A stretch of DNA of 64,000 nt from positions 868,001 through 932,000 of the forward strand of contig JAYPQE010000003.1 in assembly GCA_038131795.1 (NCBI GenBank), in the 5' to 3' direction. Numbering within the stretch: the first letter of the stretch is position 1; each line of letters begins with the position of its first letter. The translations under genes were made by a program, and so were the position numbers. The notes under the pieces are model-generated. The model was given only the letters and a program-made list of their open reading frames with translations, was not told where the DNA came from and did not search any database. The DNA is from Eutrophobius brisbanensis. Its GTDB lineage: Bacteria > Pseudomonadota > Gammaproteobacteria > Eutrophobiales > Eutrophobiaceae. Positions 54,786 to 63,218 of this stretch are shown piece by piece.

Positions 54786-56138
54786 ATGGCATGCCCGTAC
54801 AATACACTGATGGAATTAGAAAACAGCAACTCACAGACAGACAGTTTGACTGAACAACTGGTCAAGCTGATTCAGGAAAAGAAAATTATAAACGAGGACC
54901 GTCGTACCTGCACATTTTTCCTGCTCGATGCCATTGCCAACGCCATCGCCGGTACTCAAACCACTATGGGCAAAATATTGCTACAGTGGAGCAAGACACA
55001 ACAACTGATTGACCCGGGTAAGCAGGCATTCGTGGTGGGGGCATTGGTCCATACCCTGGAAATGGACGACCTGCACAAGCAATCAGTAACTCATCCGGGG
55101 TGCGTGGTGATTCCTGCTGCCATTGCAATGGCAGCCAATGAAGGCCGAAGTGGCAAGGATTTGCTAGACGCTATACTTATCGGCTACGAGGCCATGTGCC
55201 GGGTGGGTAACGCCACAGGCAGGGCCCATTACAAACATTGGCACAGTACCGCCACCTGCGGTCCGTTTGGTTCTGCCCTGGCGGCAGGGCATCTACTCGG
55301 ATTAAATCCAGAACAGCTGGTGTGGAGCCTGGGTAACGCAGGGACACAATCATCCGGCCTGTGGGAATTTATGAATTCCGGTGGCATGAGCAAACATCTG
55401 CACGCCGGCCGGGCTGCAGAATCAGGGATATTAGCTGCACAACTTGCTAAACAAGGTTTCACCGGCCCGACTCAGATCCTGGAAGGTCCACAAGGACTGT
55501 TTGCCGCTGCCTGTCCGGATGCCAGTCCCCATGAGGTGATTGCCGAACCCAACAGTCCATGGCAATTGACCAGGACATCCATAAAACCCTGGCCATCCTG
55601 CCGCCATACCCACCCAGCCATTGATGCCGCATTGGAATTATATTCCCTGGTTGATGCACCTGCAGAAATAAATGTACGGACCTACCAGGCCGCACTGGAC
55701 GTCTGCGACCGGGTCACACCCGAAAATGAATATGAGGCGAAATTTTCTCTGCAACATTGTGTAGCCATGGCACTGATGGACGGAAAGATAGGGTTTGATT
55801 CGTTTGATGGCCCGGCCAGGAAACGTATTCGAGAAATAAGAAACAAGGTAACGCTTGAAGTATCAGCTGACTGTGAAACGGCCTACCCTCACAACTGGGG
55901 CTGCGAAGTGATGATGACCACAGAGAGAGGCGAGGGATTCTCAACCATCAGAAAACACTGCAAGGGTGATCCCGAATTCCCCCTGGATGACTATGAGATG
56001 CAGGATAAAGCGGGTCTGTTACTCAGCCATGCAGGCATTAACAAGGATGAACAACAACGCCTAATCAGTTATATTCTCAGTCTGTCTGAACAGACCACAG
56101 TTGTCGATTTAATATCGCTACTGGAAATAAAAATTTAA
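54786..56138 (+). CDS. MmgE/PrpD-family protein
   Basis: A 450-residue protein of the family that includes 2-methylcitrate dehydratase and cis-aconitate decarboxylase. The N-terminal helical domain has FFLLDAIANAIAGTQ and LVHTLEMDDLHKQSVTHPGCVVIPA with the family Asp/His cluster. RAHYKHWHSTATCGPFGSAL and MSKHLHAGRAAESG follow, the latter with the conserved lysine. A homologue (by memory, PA0881) lies in the P. aeruginosa itaconate locus. A decarboxylase would make itaconate; a dehydratase or isomerase is equally possible. No clear ribosome site precedes either ATG (54786 or 54810). It lies 31 bases before the fumarase gene. Confidence 0.85.
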   Translation: MACPYNTLMELENSNSQTDSLTEQLVKLIQEKKIINEDRRTCTFFLLDAIANAIAGTQTTMGKILLQWSKTQQLIDPGKQAFVVGALVHTLEMDDLHKQSVTHPGCVVIPAAIAMAANEGRSGKDLLDAILIGYEAMCRVGNATGRAHYKHWHSTATCGPFGSALAAGHLLGLNPEQLVWSLGNAGTQSSGLWEFMNSGGMSKHLHAGRAAESGILAAQLAKQGFTGPTQILEGPQGLFAAACPDASPHEVIAEPNSPWQLTRTSIKPWPSCRHTHPAIDAALELYSLVDAPAEINVRTYQAALDVCDRVTPENEYEAKFSLQHCVAMALMDGKIGFDSFDGPARKRIREIRNKVTLEVSADCETAYPHNWGCEVMMTTERGEGFSTIRKHCKGDPEFPLDDYEMQDKAGLLLSHAGINKDEQQRLISYILSLSEQTTVVDLISLLEIKI

Positions 56139-56169
56139 TCACTCCATTAGACATTAACGGAAAATTATC

Positions 56170-57687
56170 ATGTCAATAATCAAAAAACAGGACTTTATCG
56201 ACAGCATTGCCGATGCGTTACAGTACATCTCTTATTATCACCCGGTGGATTTTATCCAGGCGGTAAACAAGGCATACGAAAAAGAGGAATCCAAGCCGGC
56301 CCGGGATGCACTGGCACAGATCCTGGTAAATTCACGTATGTGTGCCGAAGGGAAACGCCCCATATGCCAGGACACGGGTATCGTGACAGTCTTCCTGGAT
56401 ATCGGTATGGACGTTCAATGGGATTCTGATATGGGCATTTATGACATGGTGAATGAAGGCGTACGCCGTGCCTATACCCACCCGGACAATCTCCTGAGGG
56501 CATCAATCGTAGCAGACCCCGCCGGTGCACGGAAGAATACCCGTGATAACACCCCCGCAGTAACGCATATTAATATAGTCCCGGGCGACAAGGTCCATGT
56601 AAATGTTGCCGCCAAGGGTGGTGGTTCGGAAAATAAATCCAAATTCACCATGCTCAATCCCAGTGACAGCATTGTGGACTGGATTACCCAAACTGTACCT
56701 ACATTAGGTGCCGGCTGGTGTCCTCCCGGTATTTTGGGGATCGGGGTGGGCGGTACCGCAGAAAAGGCTTTGTTAATGGCCAAGCACTCTCTGATGGAGC
56801 CCATCGATATTCAGGACCTGATTGAGCGCGGTCCCAGTAATCGAATCGAGGAGCTCAGGCTGGAGATCTACGACAAGGTCAATGACCTGGGGATCGGTGC
56901 CCAGGGTCTGGGTGGTCTGACCACCGTTCTGGATGTGAAGATCCTGGACTACCCTACCCACGCGGCATCATTACCCGTTGCTATGATCCCCAACTGTGCC
57001 GCCACACGGCATGCCCACTTTACCCTGGATGGCACTGGCCCTGTATCCCAGACCCCGCCTGATTTGGATGATTGGCCGGACATCAGCTGGGAGGCCGGTG
57101 AAAATACCAAAGCGATTAATCTGGATGATGTCACCCGCAGTGACGTAGAAACCTGGAAGGCCGGAGACACCATATTATTGTCCGGTAAGATCCTCACCGG
57201 ACGGGACGCCGCCCATAAACGTATACAGGGCCTGCTGGAAAGTGGTGAAGGACTGCCGGATGGCGTGGATTTTACCAACCGGTTTATCTATTACGTGGGC
57301 CCTGTGGAGCCAGTCCGTAATGAAGTGGTAGGACCGGCCGGCCCGACCACTGCCACCCGCATGGACAAGTTTACCGATATGATGTTAACACAAACCGGCT
57401 TAATCGGAATGGTAGGTAAGGCAGAACGGGGCCCGGCGGCGGTGGAGACCATCAAAAAACACAAGGCCGTGTACCTCATTGCCGTGGGCGGCGCGGCTTA
57501 CCTTATATCCAAAGCCATTACCGCTCAGCGTACGGTGGCATTTGATGACCTTGGTATGGAAGCCATCTATGAATTTGAAGTAAAAGATATGCCTGTGACT
57601 GTAGCCGTAGATTCAAACGGTAATTCCATACATAACAGCGGACCGGCGGAATGGAAAAAGATTATTATCGAGAAAAAGTCCGGTTGA
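56170..57687 (+). CDS. Class I fumarate hydratase (possible mesaconase)
   Basis: A 505-residue [4Fe-4S] hydro-lyase of the class I fumarase family. The cluster cysteines are C66 in PICQDTGIV, one in GAGWCPPGILGIGVGG, and one in IPNCAATRHAHF. The C-terminal beta domain includes GKILTGRDAAHKR and YYVGPVEPV, then GPAGPTTATRMDKF. Class I enzymes often hydrate mesaconate as well as fumarate. Given the C5-dicarboxylate setting and the coupled MmgE/PrpD gene (31-base gap), a mesaconase role is a fair alternative. It may also be the ordinary TCA-cycle fumarase. Confidence 0.92.
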   Translation: MSIIKKQDFIDSIADALQYISYYHPVDFIQAVNKAYEKEESKPARDALAQILVNSRMCAEGKRPICQDTGIVTVFLDIGMDVQWDSDMGIYDMVNEGVRRAYTHPDNLLRASIVADPAGARKNTRDNTPAVTHINIVPGDKVHVNVAAKGGGSENKSKFTMLNPSDSIVDWITQTVPTLGAGWCPPGILGIGVGGTAEKALLMAKHSLMEPIDIQDLIERGPSNRIEELRLEIYDKVNDLGIGAQGLGGLTTVLDVKILDYPTHAASLPVAMIPNCAATRHAHFTLDGTGPVSQTPPDLDDWPDISWEAGENTKAINLDDVTRSDVETWKAGDTILLSGKILTGRDAAHKRIQGLLESGEGLPDGVDFTNRFIYYVGPVEPVRNEVVGPAGPTTATRMDKFTDMMLTQTGLIGMVGKAERGPAAVETIKKHKAVYLIAVGGAAYLISKAITAQRTVAFDDLGMEAIYEFEVKDMPVTVAVDSNGNSIHNSGPAEWKKIIIEKKSG

Positions 57688-57713
57688 CCTGAGTGATTGG
57701 TGAGGGGGAGCAA

Positions 57714-58565
57714 ATGAAACGATATCAATCAGTATACTACATAGCTGTATTTTTTCTGTTGTCATGGACTGTTCAATCCCAGGAATATGCCGGCCAGCAC
57801 ATTGACTTACCTGGCGTGAAACTCTGGGTGGTTGATACGGGCGGTAGCGGTGAACCGGTCATCTTGCTGCATCCACGGACTGGTAATGCTGATTTCTTTC
57901 AGGCTTCCTTACCGGTATTGGCAAAGGCCGGCTATCGGGCCATAGCCATTGACTTTCCTGGTTGGGGCAGGAGCATGGTGGACGATCCTGCAAATACGAC
58001 CCCGGTGGCCATTACCCTGGATAATCTGTTCGATAGACTGCGTTTTAATTCAATACACCTGGTGGGTACCGCAATGGGAGGCTATATCGCCCTGGACTAT
58101 GCTACTTATAAACCAGAACGGCTTAAGACCCTGACCATTGCAGCCAGCGGCCTGGGGCTACAAGGTGACACTGAATACGATGAATACAGGAAAGCGGCTG
58201 AGATCCCAGGGATGGCAAGCCAACCGGCGCACATCCGAGAGGTCAGTCCCGACTACCGGGCCAGCAACCCACAAGGCCTGGAAGAATGGTTGGTGATCCA
58301 TGAACATGGACAGCAACAGGGCGTGGCGCGTGCCCCGTTATTAAGACCCAATACCCCTGATAAACTTGCAGATATTCAGGCCCCGACACTGTTAATGGCC
58401 GGTGGCATTGATCTGGTCACCCCTTCCGGGGCCATGAGACTCTGGGGCCGTCACATCACTGCCTCAAAGGAATTTATAGTCATTCCTGAGGCAGGACATG
58501 TACTGGTATGGGAGAAACCTGAGGTATTTAATGAGGAATTACTGGGCTTTTTAAAACAATACTAA
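57714..58565 (+). CDS. Exported alpha/beta-hydrolase-fold protein lacking the nucleophile serine
   Basis: A 283-residue protein with a signal peptide (FFLLSWTVQS-QEY). The alpha/beta hydrolase fold is clear: PVILLHPRTGN, AIAIDFPGWGRS, and the acid and base in MAGGIDLVTP and EAGHVLVWEKPE. The nucleophile elbow reads LVGTAMGGYIALDY, so Ala120 (codon GCA at 58071-58073) replaces the expected serine. It may be a non-hydrolytic member or use another residue. The ATG at 57714 follows GAGGGGGAG; an earlier TTG overlaps that site. It starts 26 bases after the fumarase gene. Confidence 0.85.
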   Translation: MKRYQSVYYIAVFFLLSWTVQSQEYAGQHIDLPGVKLWVVDTGGSGEPVILLHPRTGNADFFQASLPVLAKAGYRAIAIDFPGWGRSMVDDPANTTPVAITLDNLFDRLRFNSIHLVGTAMGGYIALDYATYKPERLKTLTIAASGLGLQGDTEYDEYRKAAEIPGMASQPAHIREVSPDYRASNPQGLEEWLVIHEHGQQQGVARAPLLRPNTPDKLADIQAPTLLMAGGIDLVTPSGAMRLWGRHITASKEFIVIPEAGHVLVWEKPEVFNEELLGFLKQY

Positions 58566-58683
58566 GCCCCTGGAAAACCCGATACTTTGGGCTCAAACCG
58601 AAATACCTGGAAAATCCACAAGGATTTAACCATAATTACCCTATTCGTAAATCGCAACTAACTTCTACTGGGGGACAAGGTTG

Positions 58684-60033
58684 ATGATAATATTCAAAAA
58701 ACACATTCCTAGACGTACGTTTCTTCGTGGTCTTGGTGCCTCGGTGGCCCTGCCAATGCTGGATGCCATGGTCCCGGCCCTGGCCAATCCCAGGCAAGCT
58801 CTGACAAAAATGCCTGTCAGGGTTGGCTATGTTTACACGCCAAACGGCATCATCCGGGATCGTTTCCGTCCCAAAACCACAGGTACTGATTTCGAGCTGT
58901 CAGACATGCTCAAGCAATGGGAACCGTATCGTAATCAACTCCTGGTCCTCAGTAACCTGGACAACGCTGAAGTTGAAAGGATCAATGGCCATGCAGGAGG
59001 CGCCTCGGCATTTTTAACGAGCTGTATTGCGAAAAAGACTCTGAGTGATGTGGAAGCCGGTACCTCTGTCGATCAGATTATTGCCAAAAAGTTTGGACAG
59101 GAGACACCACTTGGCTCATTAGAGATGTGTATTGAAAATGCAGCTGAAATGGCCGGACAGTCTGAAGGTGCCTACAGTTCTGCCTATACCAATACCATTA
59201 CCTGGGCAAGCCCCACTTCACCATTGCCCATGGTCCACAGACCAAGGGACATATTTGAGCGGTTATTTGGCGGCGCCGGTGCAACCGTGCAGGCACGTCA
59301 GGAGCGCATCCAGGAACAAAAAAGTATCCTTGACTTTGTCAGAGAGGACTTTGCCCGCACCAAGAAAAAACTGGGAGGCAGTGATCTCTCAAAGCTGGAT
59401 GAATTTACCGAGACCCTGCGTGATGTAGAACTCCGTATTCAAAAATCGGCCTCGAGCAACTTCGACGATATGCCAGAAATTCAGCGCCCGATAGGTGTAC
59501 CTGAATATGGCGAACACGTGGATCTGATGTTTGACCTGGCATTAATTGCGTTTCAAACAGATATGACCAGGGTATTCACCTTTATGATAGCCCGCGAGTT
59601 CAGTGAACTGGTCTTTACCAACCTTGGACACAGTGATCCATACCACCCCACAACCCATCACCGCGGCAACAAGGGCAAAATCAAGCGTGCTGGCGATATC
59701 AATGTCTACCAGGCCAGTCTGTTTGCCAAGTTCCTGGCAAAGATGAGGAACACCAAGGACATTGACGGTTCAACACTACTGGATAATTCCATGTTGGTAT
59801 ATGGTGCCGGCCTGGGTGATGGTGATATCCATAGCCAATGGAACGTGCCTATCGCAATATTAGGTGGTGGTAGTGGCAAACTGAAGACTGGACGCCATAT
59901 TGCCTACGAAGATGGTACACCACTCGCCAACCTGCATGTCGCTATGATGAACATGCTGGGAATCGAGACAGAGACATTTGGTAACCTGGAAGGGACTTCT
60001 ACAGGAGAGCTGGACCTGAAGCGCACTTCCTGA
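58684..60033 (+). CDS. DUF1552 protein with Tat-type leader
   Basis: A 449-residue protein with a twin-arginine leader (PRRTFLRGLGASVALPML). It is followed by the DUF1552 domain: RVGYVYTPNGIIRDRFRP, LVLSNLDNAEVERINGHAGG, HVDLMFDLALIAFQTDMTRV and DNSMLVYGAGLGDGDIHSQW. The family is of unknown function and is related to sulfatase/alkaline-phosphatase-like DUF1501 proteins. It is usually next to a planctomycete-type cytochrome-c gene (DUF1592/1588/1587), which is absent here. The ATG follows GGGGGACAAGG. A strong terminator closes the gene. Confidence 0.85.
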   Translation: MIIFKKHIPRRTFLRGLGASVALPMLDAMVPALANPRQALTKMPVRVGYVYTPNGIIRDRFRPKTTGTDFELSDMLKQWEPYRNQLLVLSNLDNAEVERINGHAGGASAFLTSCIAKKTLSDVEAGTSVDQIIAKKFGQETPLGSLEMCIENAAEMAGQSEGAYSSAYTNTITWASPTSPLPMVHRPRDIFERLFGGAGATVQARQERIQEQKSILDFVREDFARTKKKLGGSDLSKLDEFTETLRDVELRIQKSASSNFDDMPEIQRPIGVPEYGEHVDLMFDLALIAFQTDMTRVFTFMIAREFSELVFTNLGHSDPYHPTTHHRGNKGKIKRAGDINVYQASLFAKFLAKMRNTKDIDGSTLLDNSMLVYGAGLGDGDIHSQWNVPIAILGGGSGKLKTGRHIAYEDGTPLANLHVAMMNMLGIETETFGNLEGTSTGELDLKRTS

Positions 60034-60061
60034 CCCATTTCATTGTTACAATAAACATCAC

Positions 60062-60096
60062 GGGCAGATAATTCAGATTATCTGCCCATTTTTTTG
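60062..60096 (+). terminator. Rho-independent terminator after the DUF1552 gene
   Basis: GGGCAGATAAT (60062-60072) pairs perfectly with ATTATCTGCCC (60077-60087) around a TCAG loop, and is followed by ATTTTTTTG. It lies 29 bases after the stop codon. Confidence 0.93.
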
Positions 60097-60100
60097 TCTG

Positions 60101-60472
60101 TTATTTACGTTCGTGGGTAAAAATATCCCTGAAAAAATCCATTAGGGTTTCCTCTGCCAGATCTGTAATTTCACCTGCATCATAAAATCTACCATAACAG
60201 GTTGGGCAGCTTTCAAAATGGATATGGGGTTGCCTGGGATCTGACATCTTAATCATCTTACTATTAGCACAGACCGGACAGAATATATCGTCCCTGGCAT
60301 CATATTACCTGCCAACATCGGGATCGCCTGTATCAATATCATTGGCGATGCTTTTAATATCCTTATATTCCAGCATGTCCAGCCATAGGCCCTTGCATCC
60401 TATGCATCGGTCCACGTCAGCATAAATGCTGTGGACCTGTTCCATTTCCTGGCTGCACTTAGGACATTTCAT
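60101..60472 (-). pseudogene. Two-zinc-ribbon (zf-TFIIB) protein broken by an in-frame TAA
   Basis: A minus-strand frame of 123 codons encodes two zf-TFIIB-type ribbons. The first is MKCPKCSQEMEQVHS with RCIGCKGLW; the second is FCPVCANSKMIKMSD with CPTCYGRFYDAGEITDL. An in-frame TAA at 60305-60307 lies in DVGR*YDARDD, where family members normally carry Lys or Glu. The rest of the frame is intact to TAA at 60101, so the gene appears freshly interrupted, or the first 55 residues are made alone. The start lies 22 bases after the RND exporter stop; no good ribosome site was seen. Confidence 0.75.
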
Positions 60473-60494
60473 TGAGAGGTTTCAGAATAATTAA

Positions 60495-63218
60495 TTACTT
60501 GGATTGTTCTACCATGTCGGCCAGACGTTTACCGAGAATATAGCTGATATTGAAATTCAATTTGGCGACAATGTTGGGAAAGTATTTCAGATCTTTTTGT
60601 AATCTTTCGTAATCAAATTTCAATGCGGTTAAATCAGAGCTGGCACGAATATCTGCGGTTCGCTGGGTCTCGCGGATGTACCCTATTTCACCAAAAATCT
60701 GACCACACCCCATGGTGGCCAGGACGGTCTCCTGACCGTCGTCACGGCGAATTACGTCTGCCTCACCGGTGAGTATTAAAAACATACTACGCCCTGTGGT
60801 GTCCTGTTCAATCAACAGTTCTCCGGCCTTAAATTCATGCAACTCTGATATCAATATGGCCTTACGGCGTTGATAGTCAGTCATATTATGAAATAGAGTA
60901 CAATTTTCCAGTGAGTCTTCATCCAGTGACATCGCCAGTATCTGGTAAAGTCCGACCAATCGGATCTTGGACATTAAAATGGGCGTAATTAACAAATTAG
61001 TCAGAATAGACAATAGCACAGTGGCCGTGATCAGCGCGCCAAACTGGGCAACAACAGTAAATTCCGACAGCGTCAAAATACTAAAGCCCACAGACAATGC
61101 AATGGTAGATATGATCATAGATGGTGCCACTTCATTGACTGCTGCATTCACCGCACCTATAAAATCAGAAGACTTCCGGCAGCGATCAATATAACGTGTT
61201 AACAGATATATTGTGCCATCCACTGCCAGCGCCACTGCAATCACACCCACCATGGCCGTCCCGGGATTCAGTGGTATATTTAATAACCCCATTACCCCAA
61301 ACATAATCACCACCGGAACGACTGCGGGGATTAAGGCAATAATGCCACCCTTATAGGATGTAAATAAGATAGAAACAATAACAAATATCAGGCATATCAA
61401 TATTGCAAAACTACTGACCTGGGCGTATTTAAGACTTTCTGCAGCCTGATGAACCATAAGGTTTTTTCCGACGACATTCGATACCAGTTCAGCACCGGCA
61501 AACTGACTGACCACACCTTCAAGTTCGCTAATATAATTGTTCAGCAGTCTGGAATCATTAATGTGGTGTCTGACAATGATATTGGCACGGCTGAAGTCCT
61601 GACTAACATAACTCTCTAATTCAGTTCTATGAAACAACACCAGATACTGGGCCACCAGTTGTCGGGAACGAGGCAGAGGCAGGCCTGGTTGTTCACCTTG
61701 AATTTCTTTGTTAACATATTTCAATAAATCTGCCAGTGACCGGCTACTGTCAAACACTTGTTGCTCACGAACAAAATCCTGAATCAGCGATAACTTTTCT
61801 ATATTTCTTGGCTCTAAAAATGCTTTTTCCGAATTGGACTCAAGGGTAATAAAAAATGCATGCGCACCGGACAGTTCTTCATGTAAGCGTTCATGATCCT
61901 GCATCAGGGTCTGGTTATCTGAAAAATACAACAGCGGATCATTAGTCACATAAAATGTTGAGGCATGATAAAAGAAATAAGCGCTGGCAATTAAAGTTAT
62001 TAATAATACGGCTCCGGCAAACTTTCCGTGAGAATGACTGTACGTCAGGATGAACTTGCCCGGATAGCTCACATCTTCGTTTTTGGTAATAAAATTACGG
62101 AAGGTGTGCTGATAGAACCTTAATAGGTTGGGTATTAATAAAATGGATATGACACCGTGGACTAATATGGCAAACGTGGATGCAATTGCAAAATCACGAA
62201 TGATGCCTATTTCATTGAACAAATTACTGGCAAAAGCGATGGCGATAATGGAAATCGCTAGCAGAAATGACAGTCCGGATTTTCTGGATAATTTTTTTAT
62301 CAGCTCTTCGTGCGGCAAATCTGAATATTTTTTCAATCGTTTTAAATAGGCAATCACAAGATGCATTGTGGTAAATGCGGAAATAATAATTATCAACAGG
62401 GGTAAAATTGTGCTTAATATATTGATTGGAATCCCGAACCAGCCCTGCAATCCAAATGTCCAGACGATGGCGATGGCTGAGGTAATCAGTGGGATCGCTG
62501 CCGCAAGGACGCTTCTCACAAAGATAAGTATTATTATCAGTACCACCAGGGCCGACAAAGGACCTAATGATATGAAGTCTTCAGCAAGCTGTGTTTTAAG
62601 CTCGTAATTTAGCCTGGGGGTACCGATTTGAATGAGGTCTTGCACCCCCCCTCTCACATTATCGAGTTCAGCCTCAATATCCAGGTATATTTGCTCCTGG
62701 ATATTTTGCGTTGCAAATTCATCTTCAAGAGAGACCACCATTACAGATACCCGTCCATGGTCTGCAAAGAAAGTATCGATAAAAAGCTGATTTTGTAGTA
62801 GCAAATTACGCAGTGATGCAATGTCCAGCTCACTGTTCATATCCCGATTTATAACCAGGCCGGACTCTAACTCACTATCAACTCGTTGCAAGGTTCTCAA
62901 CGTAAACAGGCTGGACACTGACCTCACACCCTCTACCTGCTCCAGGGCCCCATGCAACCCATTGATTACCTGTAATTTATCCAGTGACCAGATATCTTCA
63001 TCTTCGATAAAAATATACACATTGTCATCGGTCCCAAATTCTTCCAGTACCCGTTGGTAAGCCAACCTATCAGGATCGCTGGATGCAATTAGACTGTCCA
63101 ACCCCGTATCAATTGTCAGTTTAGGGATGCCTAAGGCCATTAAAAAGGTCAACGCAATCAGGCTCAACCAGACAAGTTGACGATTACGGATTCCGAATAA
63201 ATATATGCCCTGCAGCAT
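60495..63218 (-). CDS. RND/MMPL-family exporter fused to a cyclic-nucleotide-binding domain
   Basis: A 907-residue membrane protein. Two copies of the RND/SSD permease unit are seen, each with a periplasmic loop followed by five or six membrane helices (first near residues 215-375, second near 615-750). The second unit shows GTAMVGVIAVALAVDGTIYLL. About 130 residues at the C-terminus form a cNMP-binding domain: LILTGEADVIRR, then the phosphate-binding cassette FGEIGYIRETQRTADIRA with Glu and Arg present. Such exporters with LolA-like partners may move lipids or hopanoids. Its start shares bases with the stop of the LolA-like gene (TAATG). Confidence 0.87.
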   Translation of the reverse strand: MLQGIYLFGIRNRQLVWLSLIALTFLMALGIPKLTIDTGLDSLIASSDPDRLAYQRVLEEFGTDDNVYIFIEDEDIWSLDKLQVINGLHGALEQVEGVRSVSSLFTLRTLQRVDSELESGLVINRDMNSELDIASLRNLLLQNQLFIDTFFADHGRVSVMVVSLEDEFATQNIQEQIYLDIEAELDNVRGGVQDLIQIGTPRLNYELKTQLAEDFISLGPLSALVVLIIILIFVRSVLAAAIPLITSAIAIVWTFGLQGWFGIPINILSTILPLLIIIISAFTTMHLVIAYLKRLKKYSDLPHEELIKKLSRKSGLSFLLAISIIAIAFASNLFNEIGIIRDFAIASTFAILVHGVISILLIPNLLRFYQHTFRNFITKNEDVSYPGKFILTYSHSHGKFAGAVLLITLIASAYFFYHASTFYVTNDPLLYFSDNQTLMQDHERLHEELSGAHAFFITLESNSEKAFLEPRNIEKLSLIQDFVREQQVFDSSRSLADLLKYVNKEIQGEQPGLPLPRSRQLVAQYLVLFHRTELESYVSQDFSRANIIVRHHINDSRLLNNYISELEGVVSQFAGAELVSNVVGKNLMVHQAAESLKYAQVSSFAILICLIFVIVSILFTSYKGGIIALIPAVVPVVIMFGVMGLLNIPLNPGTAMVGVIAVALAVDGTIYLLTRYIDRCRKSSDFIGAVNAAVNEVAPSMIISTIALSVGFSILTLSEFTVVAQFGALITATVLLSILTNLLITPILMSKIRLVGLYQILAMSLDEDSLENCTLFHNMTDYQRRKAILISELHEFKAGELLIEQDTTGRSMFLILTGEADVIRRDDGQETVLATMGCGQIFGEIGYIRETQRTADIRASSDLTALKFDYERLQKDLKYFPNIVAKLNFNISYILGKRLADMVEQSK

